Shown piece after piece: positions 7,588-16,590 of a stretch of 64,000 nt of DNA. The stretch is from positions 4,360,001 to 4,424,000 of the forward strand of contig NZ_CP110139.1 in the NCBI RefSeq assembly GCF_025979885.1, written 5' to 3'. The notes beneath the pieces were generated by a model, which ran no database searches, was not told the DNA's origin, and saw nothing but the letters and a program-made list of their open reading frames with translations. The position numbers and the translations under genes were made by a program. Numbering within the stretch: position 1 is the first letter of the stretch; each line of letters begins with the position of its first letter. This stretch comes from Hymenobacter sp. YIM 151500-1. GTDB taxonomy: Bacteria > Bacteroidota > Bacteroidia > Cytophagales > Hymenobacteraceae.

Positions 7588-8940
7588 TCAGATAGCTGGG
7601 TCGGGGGGCGTGTTGGGGTTGTTGACGCGTTCTTGCTGGGGGTAGGGGTAGAAGTTGCGGGTGCGCTCGGTGAAGCTAGTGGGCGGCGCCGGGCGGCCGA
7701 AGCGGCGGCTATCTTCGAGGCGGAGGCCGCTCAGGTACAGCTCGGCGCAGCGCTGCCGGTACACTTCCAGCAGCAGGGCCTCCACGGTTTGCGGGCCAGA
7801 GTAGGCGGGCAGGCCAGCGTGCACCAGCCACGGGTCGCCGGTGGTTTGGGTGCGTACGGCGTTGATGTCTTGCAGGGCGGCCGTCAGGTTGGGGGTGGCG
7901 GCGCGCAGGTTGCACTCGGCCCGGATCAGGCGCATCTCGTCGGGCAGGTAGGCCGGAATGTCACTGGTTTGGGTGGTGAAGAAGCCAGCCAGCGTCCGTA
8001 GCTGGTCGGGGCCGCTGGTCACCACGGGGCCGGTGAGGTAGAAGCCCAGGCGCCGGTCGTCGGTTTCCACTAGGGCCGCGGGCAGCCCCAGCCGCTCACG
8101 CGGCAGAAAGTTGCGGGTAACGCTCACAGCCTGGAAGATAGGGTTAGGATTCTGGGGCGAATAAGTGAAGGCCGAGCGCACAGCTAGATTTACTTGGTTG
8201 GCAGCAGCCAGAGCCGCGGTGTAATTGCCGGCCATCAAGTTGAAGCGGGCCCGGTAGGCCTGCACGGTGTTGGGCAGGTTGAACGAGGCGCCCAGCACCT
8301 GGGCGTTGAATTCCGCCGAAGGCGGAGTGGCCGCCAGCTCCTGGCTGGCCAGGTCCAGCAGGCGCACGGCCTCTTGCAGTAGCTGCTGGCGCGGCACAAA
8401 GGCCGCGGGCGTGGGCACGGGCTGTAAGGGCGGAGTAATTGTGGAGCTGACTTGCACCGGGCCTTGCTCGAAGCCCTGGGCCACGGCGCCCAGCGCCATA
8501 GCCCGAAACAAATACGCATGAGCCAGCACGCCGCTACGGGCCGCCGCATCGGAGGCCAGCACGGTGGGTGCGGCAGTAATGATTTGCTCGGCCGCTGCCG
8601 CCACGCGGTAGGAGCGGGCAAACAGGGCCGAGGTATTGCCGTTGTTGGGCGTGAGGCCGGTGCCGCCGGCTTCCAACTCCACAATGTTGATGAAAGTGGA
8701 AATGCCTTTCACCTCGCGGGCGGTGGTACCGGTGGTAAGTATGACGGGCTCCAGCGTGGACGTGGAATAAACCTGCCGCAACCCCACACTGGCCCCGAAT
8801 AGTCCCTCGCGGGTGGTCAGGGCCTGCTCATCGTCGGCGGCGTTGGGGTTGGGCAGGTCCAGGTCGCAGGCGGCCAGCGCCAGTAGCCCCGGCAGCAGGA
8901 GGTGGCGCAGGCGGCGCAGCGGGAAGGGAAACCGTTTCAT
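7588..8940 (-). CDS. SusD/RagB-family outer-membrane lipoprotein
   Basis: SusD-type proteins form the lid over a SusC channel and capture glycans or peptides at the cell surface. This 450-residue protein begins with a lipoprotein signal peptide whose lipobox LAAC places the lipidated Cys at residue 25. TPR-like helical segments follow (e.g. AHAYLFRAMALGAVAQGF, VQAYRARFNLMAGNYTAALA) and a C-terminal LEVYRQRCAELYLSGLRLED stretch matching the conserved RagB/SusD end, which usually reads ER..EL..EG.R..D. It is short for a SusD. Only 27 bases separate it from the susC stop, so the two are cotranscribed in susC-susD order. Confidence 0.87.
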   Translation of the reverse strand: MKRFPFPLRRLRHLLLPGLLALAACDLDLPNPNAADDEQALTTREGLFGASVGLRQVYSTSTLEPVILTTGTTAREVKGISTFINIVELEAGGTGLTPNNGNTSALFARSYRVAAAAEQIITAAPTVLASDAAARSGVLAHAYLFRAMALGAVAQGFEQGPVQVSSTITPPLQPVPTPAAFVPRQQLLQEAVRLLDLASQELAATPPSAEFNAQVLGASFNLPNTVQAYRARFNLMAGNYTAALAAANQVNLAVRSAFTYSPQNPNPIFQAVSVTRNFLPRERLGLPAALVETDDRRLGFYLTGPVVTSGPDQLRTLAGFFTTQTSDIPAYLPDEMRLIRAECNLRAATPNLTAALQDINAVRTQTTGDPWLVHAGLPAYSGPQTVEALLLEVYRQRCAELYLSGLRLEDSRRFGRPAPPTSFTERTRNFYPYPQQERVNNPNTPPDPAI

Positions 8941-8967
8941 ATGTTGGGTTGTCGAAAGCGTAGAAAA

Positions 8968-11900
8968 TCAGAAGGAAGCATTCAGGCCCACCGACACGGT
9001 GCGCGGAATGGGCACTTCCACGAAGTCGAAGCCGCGCACGGCGGTGCTCTGGCCGGCGGCGTTTACCTCGGGGTCGTAGCCGCTGTAGTCGGTAAACACC
9101 AGCAGGTTGCGGCCGGCTACTGACAGGCGTAGGTCGCGCAGGCCGAGCACCTTGGGCAGCAGCGTGTAGCTGACGGAGGCTTCACGCAGCTTCACGAAGG
9201 AGCCGTCTTCAATCCAGTTCTCAAACACCTGGAACAAAGCTGCGCTGGTTCCCTTGGGCACTTCGCCGCGCAGCTCAGCCTCGTAGCCGGCCAGGGAGCC
9301 GTACAGGTCCCGCTCCCCAACGCGCCGGGTGAAGTTGAACACGTCAAAATCCTGCTGGGAATCAAACTGGAGCCGGAACAGCAGGCGGTTGTTGAGCAGG
9401 GCCACTTCGTTGATGAGCGAGGCTACGTAGCGTGGGTTTGGGTCGCCGATGACTGTGTTGAGAATGGTGCCCGAGGGCTGGCCGTCGGCGGCACGCTGGG
9501 GCGTGTTGGGCCGGCCAAACGTGCCCTGAATACCTCGTTCGCGCTGGGGCAGGCCGGCGGGCGTGAGCAGCAAAGAGCCGTCGGGGTTGCGGGCGAAGTA
9601 GGTGCTGTAAAACGTGCCCAGGGGCTGGCCTTCCACAGCGGCTACCTGCCCAAACCCGCCCGGAAACGTGAGCAGGCCGCCCGGAATGTCGGTGATGCGG
9701 TTTTTATTGTGCGTGAACGTGCCCGTGACGGTCCAGCGCACGGCCTGGGCCTGCACCGGCACCACCCGCAGCAGCACTTCCACACCGCGGTTGGTCATGT
9801 TGCCGATGTTCTGGTACTGGTTGAGGTAGCCACTGCTAAAAGCCAGGTCCCGGAACAGCAGCAGGTCCCTCACGCGCTTGTTGTAGTAAGAGGCTTCCAC
9901 ACCCACCCGGTCGTTGAGGAAGCTGGCGTCAAAGCCGGTTTCAAACTCAATCTGACGCTCAGGCTTGAGGTTGGGGTTGCCGAGCTGGGTGGGCAGGGCC
10001 AGGCCTGGCAAGGTGCCTGCCACCACCCCGCCGAAGTTGGTGAACCGGTCGTAGGACCCGATGGCCGTGAGGTTGCCGGCTTGGCCCCAGGACGCGCGCA
10101 GCTTGAACTGGGGCACGGCGCGGGCCAGGGCGCTATTCTTCCAAAAGCTTTCCTCCGACACCACATACGAGCCGCTGAGCTTGGGGTAAAATTGAGTCCG
10201 GTTGTTGGCCCCATACACCGAAGCGGCATCTACACGGGCCGCACCGGTCAGAAACAGCCGGTTGCCCAGCCCCAGAGTCTGTTGCACAAACGCCCCTATA
10301 ATCGTGCGTTCCGAGCGAAACTCGCCCGCTACAGCCACGCCGTTAAAGGTAGTTTGAATGACGGGTGCCAGCTGCTGCGACACGATGCCGGTAGTCAGAA
10401 ACTCGTCCCACTGCAGGGTGCCGCCCAGCGTAGTCGTGGATTGCAGCCACTCCGCGAAGCTGCGGCGGTAGTTCAGCGTGAGGTCGTTGTTGATGAGGTT
10501 GGCCGTGCGGTCGGCGCGGCGGGCGTAGCCGGCGCCGTAGCCGGGCGTGGTGTTGTTTGGCGGAATGAAGGCCGTGCCCACCTGCGTGCTGGCATCGTAG
10601 CCGAGCACGTAATCCACCGAAAAGCCCTCGAAAGGCGTGAGGCTGAGCTGGGCGTCGCCGATGAAGCGGGAAGTCTGCTGCCGGAAGTCGAAGCGGTTGA
10701 TGGCTTCCAGCGGGTTGGTGCGCAGCACAATGGCCACCGGCGAGGTGCTGGGGTAACGCCCGGTGGCCGGGTCGGGGCTGGGGTCAATGTAGTTGTTGGC
10801 GAAGATGAAGCCGGTGAGGGCGCCGTAGGCTTCGTTGATGCCGCCGTTGGGTATTTCGCGGCTGCGGCTGAGCGTGTAGTTGGCCCCCACGCTCAGGCTG
10901 GCCTTAGTGCCCAGGTTTTGCTGAAGCCGGACCCGGCCCCCGCCCCGGCTGAAGTCTGTGCTTTGCACAATGCCCTGGTTGCGAAAGTAATTGCCGGAGG
11001 CAAAGTACTTGGTGCTCGTGCTGCCGCCCGTAATGGATACGTAGTTGTCGGTGCCCGTGGCCGTCCGGAAAATCTGGTCCTGGTAGTCGTAGCGCGTCAC
11101 CGGCACCTGGGTTGGGTCGGTAGCCGTGAAAGTGGCGAAGCGGAACGGGTACTGGTTGTAGGGCAGCTTGCGGCGAATTTCCGACACCAGAAACTGCGAC
11201 GACGCTGTAACCTGGGGCTTGCCTTCCTTGCCGCGCTTGGTGAAAATCTGCACCACGCCATTTGAAGCGCGGGAGCCGTAGATAGCCGCTGCCGCCGCGC
11301 CTTTTATCACCTCCACCCGCTCAATATCGTTGGGGCTGATGTCGACGAGCCGATTCTGCGCGTAGCCGCCCAGGTCGAGCAGTTGGGGTGAGTCGTTGTT
11401 GACAATCACCCCGTCGATGATGTAGAGCGGATCGGAAGAGCCGGCTACGGTGCTGGGTCCGCGCAGGCGCACCGAAATGCCACCGGCGGGGTTGCCGGAG
11501 TTCTGGGTGATTTGCACGCCGGCAAACTTGCCCTGCAAAGCTTGGTCTATCTGAGTGGGCACGGCCGTGCGCAGCTCGTCGCCGCTCACTGTGGCAATGG
11601 TGTTGCCGAGCTGCTTCTTGCTGGTAGCCACCGAGGTGCCGGTTACTACCACGTCGTTCAGGCGCACCAAATCCTCTTGCAAGGTCACGTCTGGCACGGT
11701 TACGGTGGTTTCGGCGCCCAGCGTCACGGGGCGGCGCACCGGCCGGTAGCCTACCGAGCTGACTTCGAGCTGATAGACGCCCGGCGCCAGGTTGGCCGTC
11801 AGCTCATATCCGCCATCAACGCCGGAACTGGCCCCTAGCACGGTGTTGAGCAGACGCACGGTGGCGCCGGGCAGGCCTTCGGAGCGGGCATCCAGCACGC

Positions 11901-12024
11901 GCCCGCGCACGGTGTAGCGCGGGTTGGGCTGCGCCGCGCCCGGCCACGCGGCGCTCAGCAGCAACAGCAACAGAAGCCAGCGCCCAAAATGCCGGGCGCT
12001 GGCCAGTAAGTAGGGGTGAGGCAT
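8968..12024 (-). CDS. SusC/RagA-family TonB-dependent outer-membrane receptor
   Basis: A 1018-residue TonB-dependent transporter. The signal peptide (LLLLLLLSAAWPGAAQ) is followed by a carboxypeptidase-regulatory-like Ig domain (~35-115; VRGRVLDARSEGLPGATVRL). Next come a DVVVTGT segment and the plug (~125-240; LQGKFAGVQITQNSG, PLYIIDGVIVN, IERVEVIKGAAAAAIYGSRA). A large beta-barrel follows and ends in the outer-membrane targeting residues GLNASF. The start at 12024 is chosen for the signal peptide; the frame remains open far upstream, but there it runs antiparallel to conserved coding in anmK's own frame. It is paired with susD. No sugar hydrolase adjoins, so the substrate is open; the upstream anmK hints at cell-wall material, as speculation only. 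Confidence 0.92.
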   Translation of the reverse strand: MPHPYLLASARHFGRWLLLLLLLSAAWPGAAQPNPRYTVRGRVLDARSEGLPGATVRLLNTVLGASSGVDGGYELTANLAPGVYQLEVSSVGYRPVRRPVTLGAETTVTVPDVTLQEDLVRLNDVVVTGTSVATSKKQLGNTIATVSGDELRTAVPTQIDQALQGKFAGVQITQNSGNPAGGISVRLRGPSTVAGSSDPLYIIDGVIVNNDSPQLLDLGGYAQNRLVDISPNDIERVEVIKGAAAAAIYGSRASNGVVQIFTKRGKEGKPQVTASSQFLVSEIRRKLPYNQYPFRFATFTATDPTQVPVTRYDYQDQIFRTATGTDNYVSITGGSTSTKYFASGNYFRNQGIVQSTDFSRGGGRVRLQQNLGTKASLSVGANYTLSRSREIPNGGINEAYGALTGFIFANNYIDPSPDPATGRYPSTSPVAIVLRTNPLEAINRFDFRQQTSRFIGDAQLSLTPFEGFSVDYVLGYDASTQVGTAFIPPNNTTPGYGAGYARRADRTANLINNDLTLNYRRSFAEWLQSTTTLGGTLQWDEFLTTGIVSQQLAPVIQTTFNGVAVAGEFRSERTIIGAFVQQTLGLGNRLFLTGAARVDAASVYGANNRTQFYPKLSGSYVVSEESFWKNSALARAVPQFKLRASWGQAGNLTAIGSYDRFTNFGGVVAGTLPGLALPTQLGNPNLKPERQIEFETGFDASFLNDRVGVEASYYNKRVRDLLLFRDLAFSSGYLNQYQNIGNMTNRGVEVLLRVVPVQAQAVRWTVTGTFTHNKNRITDIPGGLLTFPGGFGQVAAVEGQPLGTFYSTYFARNPDGSLLLTPAGLPQRERGIQGTFGRPNTPQRAADGQPSGTILNTVIGDPNPRYVASLINEVALLNNRLLFRLQFDSQQDFDVFNFTRRVGERDLYGSLAGYEAELRGEVPKGTSAALFQVFENWIEDGSFVKLREASVSYTLLPKVLGLRDLRLSVAGRNLLVFTDYSGYDPEVNAAGQSTAVRGFDFVEVPIPRTVSVGLNASF

Positions 12025-12053
12025 ACAAGTGGGAATTGGAGGAAAGGAAAAAG

Positions 12054-12099
12054 AATGGCTTGCTGCTGAGGCGTGAAATGTCCTCAGCAGCAAGCCATT
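12054..12099 (-). terminator. hairpin between anmK and susC: terminator or leader structure
   Basis: An 18-base perfect stem (12054-12071 with 12082-12099) has a 10-base loop. On the minus strand it is followed by ATTCTTTTTCC, so it looks like a Rho-independent terminator for anmK. It also lies only 30 bases before the susC start codon. A -7-like TATGTTTA (minus strand, 12099-12106) overlaps its upstream edge, so the hairpin could be the very 5' end of the susC mRNA. Confidence 0.65.
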
Positions 12100-12126
12100 A
12101 AACATAATAAATTTTTCACCCCCACT

Positions 12127-12205
12127 CCCTGGAGCTACAAGCCTCAAGTTGCAAGCACTGGTAATGCAGCTTGTCGCTTGCAGCCTGAGGCTTGTAGCTC
12201 CAGGG
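12127..12205. repeat. inverted repeat 3' of anmK
   Basis: The 30-base arms 12127-12156 and 12176-12205 are reverse complements with two mismatches (CCCTGGAGCTACAAGCCTCA in the left arm). The loop is 19 bases. It ends eight bases before the anmK stop codon and has no open frame inside. It is a palindromic intergenic element of a different sequence family from its neighbours. Confidence 0.85.
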
Positions 12206-12212
12206 GATGGGG

Positions 12213-13424
12213 TCAACCCGGCCAGGAAATCTTGCCCATGGTTACGGCGGGCACGCGCTGGCGGCCGGCCCCGATGCTCACGGGCTGTCCGGCTACGGCT
12301 TCGTTGGCCAGCACCGCAAACAGCACGGCCTCTTTGGCGTCGGGCAGCACGCCCAGCGCCTCGGTGGTGGCAAAGTGGCAGGCGGGCAGGTGGCGTTGCA
12401 GGGCCTGCCGCAGGGCAGGGTTGTGGGCCCCGCCGCCGCTCACGTACACGGCCGCGGCCGGCTGAGGCCCGAAGGCCTGGCGGGCGGCAGCTGCCACACC
12501 CTGGGCGCTCAGCTCCACCAGCGTGGCCAGCAGGTCTTCCACGCGCAACTGCTGGGTACCGGTGCGCGCCTGAGCATCGGCCAGATAAGCCGCGCCAAAC
12601 AGCTCGGGGCCGGTGGTTTTGGGTAGGGGAGCCCGGAAGAACGGATGGTCGAGCAGAGCGGCCAGCAGAGCGGGGTGCACCTGCCCGGCCGCGGCCAGGC
12701 GGCCGTCCTCGTCGTAGGCCAGGTGCGGAAAGTGGGCCCGCACGGTGGCATCGAGCAGGGTGTTGCCGGGGCCAGTGTCGGTGCTGAAGGCGGGGCTGGC
12801 ATCCGGGCCAGTACGGGGTAGGTAGGTGAAGTTGGCAATGCCGCCCAGGTTGAGCAGCAGCCGCTCCTCCAGGGGGCTGCTCAGCAGCAGATAGTCGCCG
12901 TACGCGGCCAGGGGGGCGCCTTCGCCGCCGGCAGCCAGGTGCTTTTGCCGAAAGTCGCTCAGGGTGATGATGCCCGTGCCCACGGCCACATGGTCGCCGT
13001 CGCCGAGCTGGAGGGTGGCGTTGAGGCTGGGAAAGTCGGGGCGCCGGTGCTGGTGGTGGGGGGCGTGGTACACGGTCTGGCCGTGGCTGGCTACCAGGTC
13101 CACCTCGGCGGCGGGCACCTGCCAGGCGTGCAGGCACTCCAGAATCATCCGGGCGTGGCGGCGGCCCAACCAGGCGTGCAGCAGCGTCAGGTACTCCAGG
13201 CTCACCTGCTCGCGCGCAAACACCTCCTGCACCCGCCCGCGCAAGTCGTCATCGTACGCCACTGTTGTGAAGTGCTCCAGCTCCAGCCGGGTGCCGCGGC
13301 CGTGCCCGTGCAGGCGGCACAGCGCCACATCCAGCCCATCCAGCGAAGTACCCGACATCAGCCCGATAATGCGGCGGCTGGGCTGCTGCGCAATCTGATG
13401 TAGGCGCACGAGATATGGATTCAT
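12213..13424 (-). CDS. anmK: anhydro-N-acetylmuramic acid kinase
   Basis: AnmK cleaves the 1,6-anhydro ring and phosphorylates anhydro-MurNAc to MurNAc-6-phosphate during peptidoglycan recycling, in the cytoplasm. The 403-residue protein carries the nucleotide-binding signature IIGLMSGTSLDGLDVALC near residue 20, and the mid-protein LLNLGGIANFTYLP and DTGPGNTLLDATVRAHF motifs of the family. The C-terminal phosphate motif VYVSGGGAHNPALRQAL is also present. Length and motif order are normal. It is codirectional with hscA upstream and susC-susD downstream but separated from both by hairpins, so it is probably a single-gene unit. Confidence 0.95.
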   Translation of the reverse strand: MNPYLVRLHQIAQQPSRRIIGLMSGTSLDGLDVALCRLHGHGRGTRLELEHFTTVAYDDDLRGRVQEVFAREQVSLEYLTLLHAWLGRRHARMILECLHAWQVPAAEVDLVASHGQTVYHAPHHQHRRPDFPSLNATLQLGDGDHVAVGTGIITLSDFRQKHLAAGGEGAPLAAYGDYLLLSSPLEERLLLNLGGIANFTYLPRTGPDASPAFSTDTGPGNTLLDATVRAHFPHLAYDEDGRLAAAGQVHPALLAALLDHPFFRAPLPKTTGPELFGAAYLADAQARTGTQQLRVEDLLATLVELSAQGVAAAARQAFGPQPAAAVYVSGGGAHNPALRQALQRHLPACHFATTEALGVLPDAKEAVLFAVLANEAVAGQPVSIGAGRQRVPAVTMGKISWPG

Positions 13425-13557
13425 AATGAGTTTTGTGCTGTTTACTGCTGACTAATAATGCCGAAAGCAGGGTGAAACATTTTTTATACTTTTTAGTGCT
13501 GATGGAGTTGATTTCAGGCGCACTAAAGAGTGTTCGAGAAGCTCAAGTAAAGGAATT
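13425..13557. other. anmK upstream region
   Basis: An AT-richer gap before the anmK start. No gene is visible. The promoter of anmK is expected here on the minus strand, but I do not see a confident -33/-7 pair. Confidence 0.35.
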
Positions 13558-13587
13558 GAAAAAGCCCCGCTACAGGTAGCAGGGCTG
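13558..13587 (-). terminator. terminator of the hscA transcript
   Basis: On the minus strand the stem AGCCCTGCTAC / GTAGCGGGGCT is followed by TTTTTC. It lies about 90 bases after the hscA stop, beyond the adjacent inverted repeat. Confidence 0.75.
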
Positions 13588-13592
13588 TAAGA

Positions 13593-13681
13593 TGCCTCGC
13601 GAAGCTGTACTTCGCGAGGCGTTAGAAGGATATCATAGAACGACTTGGTTCTGACGTCTCGCGCAGTACAGCTTCGCGTTA
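13593..13681. repeat. GCGAAGCTGTAC palindromic element abutting hscA stop
   Basis: The left half is itself a hairpin (13594-13604 with 13610-13620). Its GCGAAGCTGTAC also pairs with the outer arm AGTACAGCTTCGCG at 13665-13678. The outer edge GTAAC (minus strand) supplies the TAA stop codon of hscA at 13679-13681. The centre contains no gene. Confidence 0.7.
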
Positions 13682-15541
13682 CAAAATCTTCTTGCCGCTC
13701 ATAGCCTGGCTGATGCTGATGTTCATGACGCGCTCGGCGAAGGGGCGGGTTAGCTCTTCCAGCTCGTCCACGGCTTTCAGGATGGTGTCCTTGTCTTTGG
13801 TTTCCAAAGCTGCTTTCAGCTCTTCCACGCCGGCCTGGGTTTGGGCGGTTTCGTTGGGAGTGAGGTGCTGGCCGTTTTTCGCCACGAACCGCTCCACCTG
13901 GTAGAGCATCTGCTCGGCTACGGTGCGGGCTTCAATGACCATGCGCGCCGACACATCCTCGCGGGCGTGGGTCAGCGAATCCATCAGCATCTGCTCCACC
14001 TGCTCATCGGTAAGGCCGTACTGGGGTTTGATTTCCACGGCTTGGCGGGTGCCGGAGCGCAACTCAACGGCTTCGACTTTCAGGATGCCGTCGGCGTTCA
14101 GAATGAAATTCACGTCCACCTTGGGCAGGCCGGCAGGCATGGCCGGGATGCCGCGCAGGTCGAACTCGGCCAGCTTGCGGTTTTCTTTCACCAGGTCCCG
14201 CTCGCCCTGGTACACCGAAATCTTCAGGTTCACCTGCCCATCCACGGAGGTGGTGTACTGGCGGCCGGCCTTGGTCGGGATTTTGGAGTTGCGCGGAATG
14301 ATGGGGTCCATGAGGCCGCCCAGGGTTTCGATGCCCAGGGTGAGGGGCGTCACGTCCAGCAGCAGCACGTCGCGGCGGTTGCCGGCCAGGATGTCGGCCT
14401 GGATGGCTGCCCCCAGAGCTACCACTTCGTCGGGGTTGAGGGAGTTGTTGGCCGGCTGCTGAAAGAACGTCGATACCGACTCGTACACCAGCGGCACGCG
14501 GGTAGAGCCGCCCACCAGCAGCACGGCGTCCAGGGCCGCGGGCGTGAGCTTGGCATCCTGGAGGGCCTGCCGGCACGAAGTCAGCGTCCGGTCCACCAGG
14601 GGCCGAATCAGCTCGTCGAACTCCGGCCGAGTCAGGCGCACCACCAGGTCGTCGCCCAGGTTGCCGGCAAAGTCGTCGTGCTGGCTTAGGTAGCGTTTCG
14701 CCGACTCGGCCAGCAGACGCAGCTCTTGTTGTAGAGGCACGTTGCCGGCCAGTGTCGCCGGCAGGTTGTACTGCTGGGTCCAGTGCTCGATGATGGTCCG
14801 GTCCAGGTCGTCGCCACCGAGGTAGGTGTCGCCGTTAGTGCTCAGCACCTCGAAAATGCCCTGCTGAATGCGCAAAATGCTCACGTCGAAGGTGCCGCCG
14901 CCCAGGTCGTACACGGCCACGGTTTTCTCCTCGTCGGGTGAGAGGCCGATGCCGTAGGCCAGGGCCGCGGCGGTGGGCTCGTTCACGATGCGCAGCACCT
15001 CCAGCCCGGCCAGGCGGCCGGCGTCGCGGGTGGCCTGGCGCTGGGAGTCGTTGAAGTAGGCCGGCACGGTGATGACGGCCTTGTTGACCGGCGTTTTGAG
15101 GGCGTGCTCGGCGCGGGCCCGCAGCTCCTTCAGAATCTCCGCCGACAACTCGATGGGCGAATAGAACCGGTCCCCGACCCGAATTTTTACCAGGCCCTCG
15201 GAGTCGTCGTCAATCACCTTGTAGCCCAGCTCCTGGGCGTGCTGGCCCAGGTCGCGGTAGGACTTGCCCAGCAGGCGCTTCACCGAGTAAATCGTGTTCT
15301 GCGGGCTGGTGAGCAGGTAGTCCTTGGCTTCGGTGCCCACGATGGGCGCTCCGCCGTCCGGGGGGAAGTGCACCACCGAGGGCACAATGGTACCCCGGCC
15401 CTGGTCGTTGATAGCCAGGGGCTGGCGGGTGTCGGGATGGATGTAGGCCACCAGGGAGTTGGTAGTACCCAGGTCGATGCCGACGATGATTTCTTCCTGC
15501 TGAAGACTACCCGTGGAAAGGTTGATTGCAACTTTGGCCAT
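13679..15541 (-). CDS. hscA: HscA-type Hsp70 chaperone
   Basis: An ATP-dependent Hsp70 of 620 residues, close to HscA (~616) and shorter than DnaK (~640). The nucleotide-binding domain has GIDLGTTNSLVAYI (phosphate loop, ~21-34), VPAYFNDSQRQATRDAGRLA, IVNEPTAAALAYG and VYDLGGGTFDVSIL. The substrate domain starts near DVTPLTLGIETLGG, and the lid lacks the DnaK-type acidic EEVD-like tail. HscA normally loads Fe-S clusters from IscU with HscB. No isc genes are adjacent, so the choice of HscA over a generic DnaK paralogue rests on length, the SLQQEE-type N-terminus and the overall pattern. A canonical minus-strand -7 box lies upstream. Confidence 0.85.
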   Translation of the reverse strand: MAKVAINLSTGSLQQEEIIVGIDLGTTNSLVAYIHPDTRQPLAINDQGRGTIVPSVVHFPPDGGAPIVGTEAKDYLLTSPQNTIYSVKRLLGKSYRDLGQHAQELGYKVIDDDSEGLVKIRVGDRFYSPIELSAEILKELRARAEHALKTPVNKAVITVPAYFNDSQRQATRDAGRLAGLEVLRIVNEPTAAALAYGIGLSPDEEKTVAVYDLGGGTFDVSILRIQQGIFEVLSTNGDTYLGGDDLDRTIIEHWTQQYNLPATLAGNVPLQQELRLLAESAKRYLSQHDDFAGNLGDDLVVRLTRPEFDELIRPLVDRTLTSCRQALQDAKLTPAALDAVLLVGGSTRVPLVYESVSTFFQQPANNSLNPDEVVALGAAIQADILAGNRRDVLLLDVTPLTLGIETLGGLMDPIIPRNSKIPTKAGRQYTTSVDGQVNLKISVYQGERDLVKENRKLAEFDLRGIPAMPAGLPKVDVNFILNADGILKVEAVELRSGTRQAVEIKPQYGLTDEQVEQMLMDSLTHAREDVSARMVIEARTVAEQMLYQVERFVAKNGQHLTPNETAQTQAGVEELKAALETKDKDTILKAVDELEELTRPFAERVMNISISQAMSGKKIL

Positions 15542-15626
15542 AAGCGGAAAACGCGCCGAAGCGCGCTGAGAAGAGGCGAAACAAATGGGGTACGGCCCTA
15601 ATAACCAGCAAGCCGCCCGAAAGGCA

Positions 15627-15634
15627 CAAAAGTA
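15627..15634 (-). promoter_or_regulatory. candidate -7 box TACTTTTG for hscA
   Basis: On the minus strand TACTTTTG matches TAnnTTTG exactly. It lies about 86 bases upstream of the hscA start and implies a leader of roughly 80 bases. No convincing -33 box is seen at the usual spacing. Confidence 0.5.
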
Positions 15635-15746
15635 CAGAACAAATCCTCGGCCTCTTGCGCCAGCCAGGCCGAATGCAGACCTTGGGCAAGGCGTTGGAAA
15701 GCACCGAATTGAAATTCAGCGCTACACCTTACGAGCCGCTCCGTTT

Positions 15747-16574
15747 ATGTTTCCAGCCTGGCCCACCTCCTACGCTACCATCCTACTTGGCCTAGCCTTG
15801 GCCGGCTGCCAAGCCACCACGGCTACCGAAACACCCGTTGCGGCCGCAGTTACGGCCGTTCCAGCAGGGCCGGCTGCCGCGCCAGTCACGCCCGATTCGC
15901 TGCGCCTGACGCCTACGACGCCCATGCCTGACCTGCCCGACTCAATACGGCAGGCCGTGCGGCGCCTGCACGCCCAACTGGGCCCCGAAGCTGCCACGCT
16001 GCGCCCCGAGGTGCTGGAACAGGCCTGTGTGGGCTACCTCACGCTGCGCCGGGCCGGCCGCATCAGCCATGGCGGCATTCTGGCCGTGGCCGACATGGAC
16101 CTGCCATCTTCCGAGCCGCGGCTGTGGGTGCTGGACGTACGCAAGGCCGAAGTGCTGCACCGCAGCCACGTGGCCCACGGCCGCGGCTCCGGATACTTGC
16201 GCGCCCGGCGCTTCTCCAACACCATGAAGTCGGCGTGCACGTCCCTGGGTTTCTACCGCACCCAGGACACCTACCAGGGCAAGCACGGCCTCTCGCGCCG
16301 CCTCCGTGGCCTCGACCCTGGCCAGAACGACAATGCCCTGCGCCGCTACGTGGTGCTGCACGCCGCCGACTACGCCAGCCAGGACCACCTGCGGCGCCAC
16401 GGGCAGCTAGGCTACAGCCGCGGCTGCCCCGCACTCCCGCCCGACCAGTACCGCGCCATCATTCAAGCTGTGGGTGAAGGTAGCTGCCTCTTCCTGAGCG
16501 GCCCCGGTCTGGCGTCGAAGTGGCTGGACGGAGAGGCTGCCGCCCGGCAGTGGGCGGCGCGAGGGTGGCGGTAG
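15747..16574 (+). CDS. YkuD_2-family L,D-transpeptidase-like lipoprotein
   Basis: This protein is probably lipid-anchored: the signal sequence ends in lipobox LAGC with Cys21, followed by an Ala/Thr/Pro-rich linker to ~residue 60. The catalytic domain (about 65-265) matches the murein L,D-transpeptidase catalytic-domain family. It has VADMDLPSSEPRLWVLD, HVAHGRGSG, a His in YVVLHAADY (His205) and the catalytic Cys in YSRGCPAL (Cys227). Such enzymes cross-link or attach proteins to peptidoglycan via meso-DAP. The start at 15747 is chosen for the lipoprotein signal. A paralogue lies at 19803-20627, and the pair flanks the amylase region. Confidence 0.85.
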   Translation: MFPAWPTSYATILLGLALAGCQATTATETPVAAAVTAVPAGPAAAPVTPDSLRLTPTTPMPDLPDSIRQAVRRLHAQLGPEAATLRPEVLEQACVGYLTLRRAGRISHGGILAVADMDLPSSEPRLWVLDVRKAEVLHRSHVAHGRGSGYLRARRFSNTMKSACTSLGFYRTQDTYQGKHGLSRRLRGLDPGQNDNALRRYVVLHAADYASQDHLRRHGQLGYSRGCPALPPDQYRAIIQAVGEGSCLFLSGPGLASKWLDGEAAARQWAARGWR

Positions 16575-16590
16575 CAAGCCATTACATCGT

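Noticed and set aside
12025..13137. N-terminal extension of the SusC frame into anmK
   Set aside because: The frame is open, but the residues are Arg/Pro/Gly-rich shadow of anmK; a signal peptide begins exactly at 12024.
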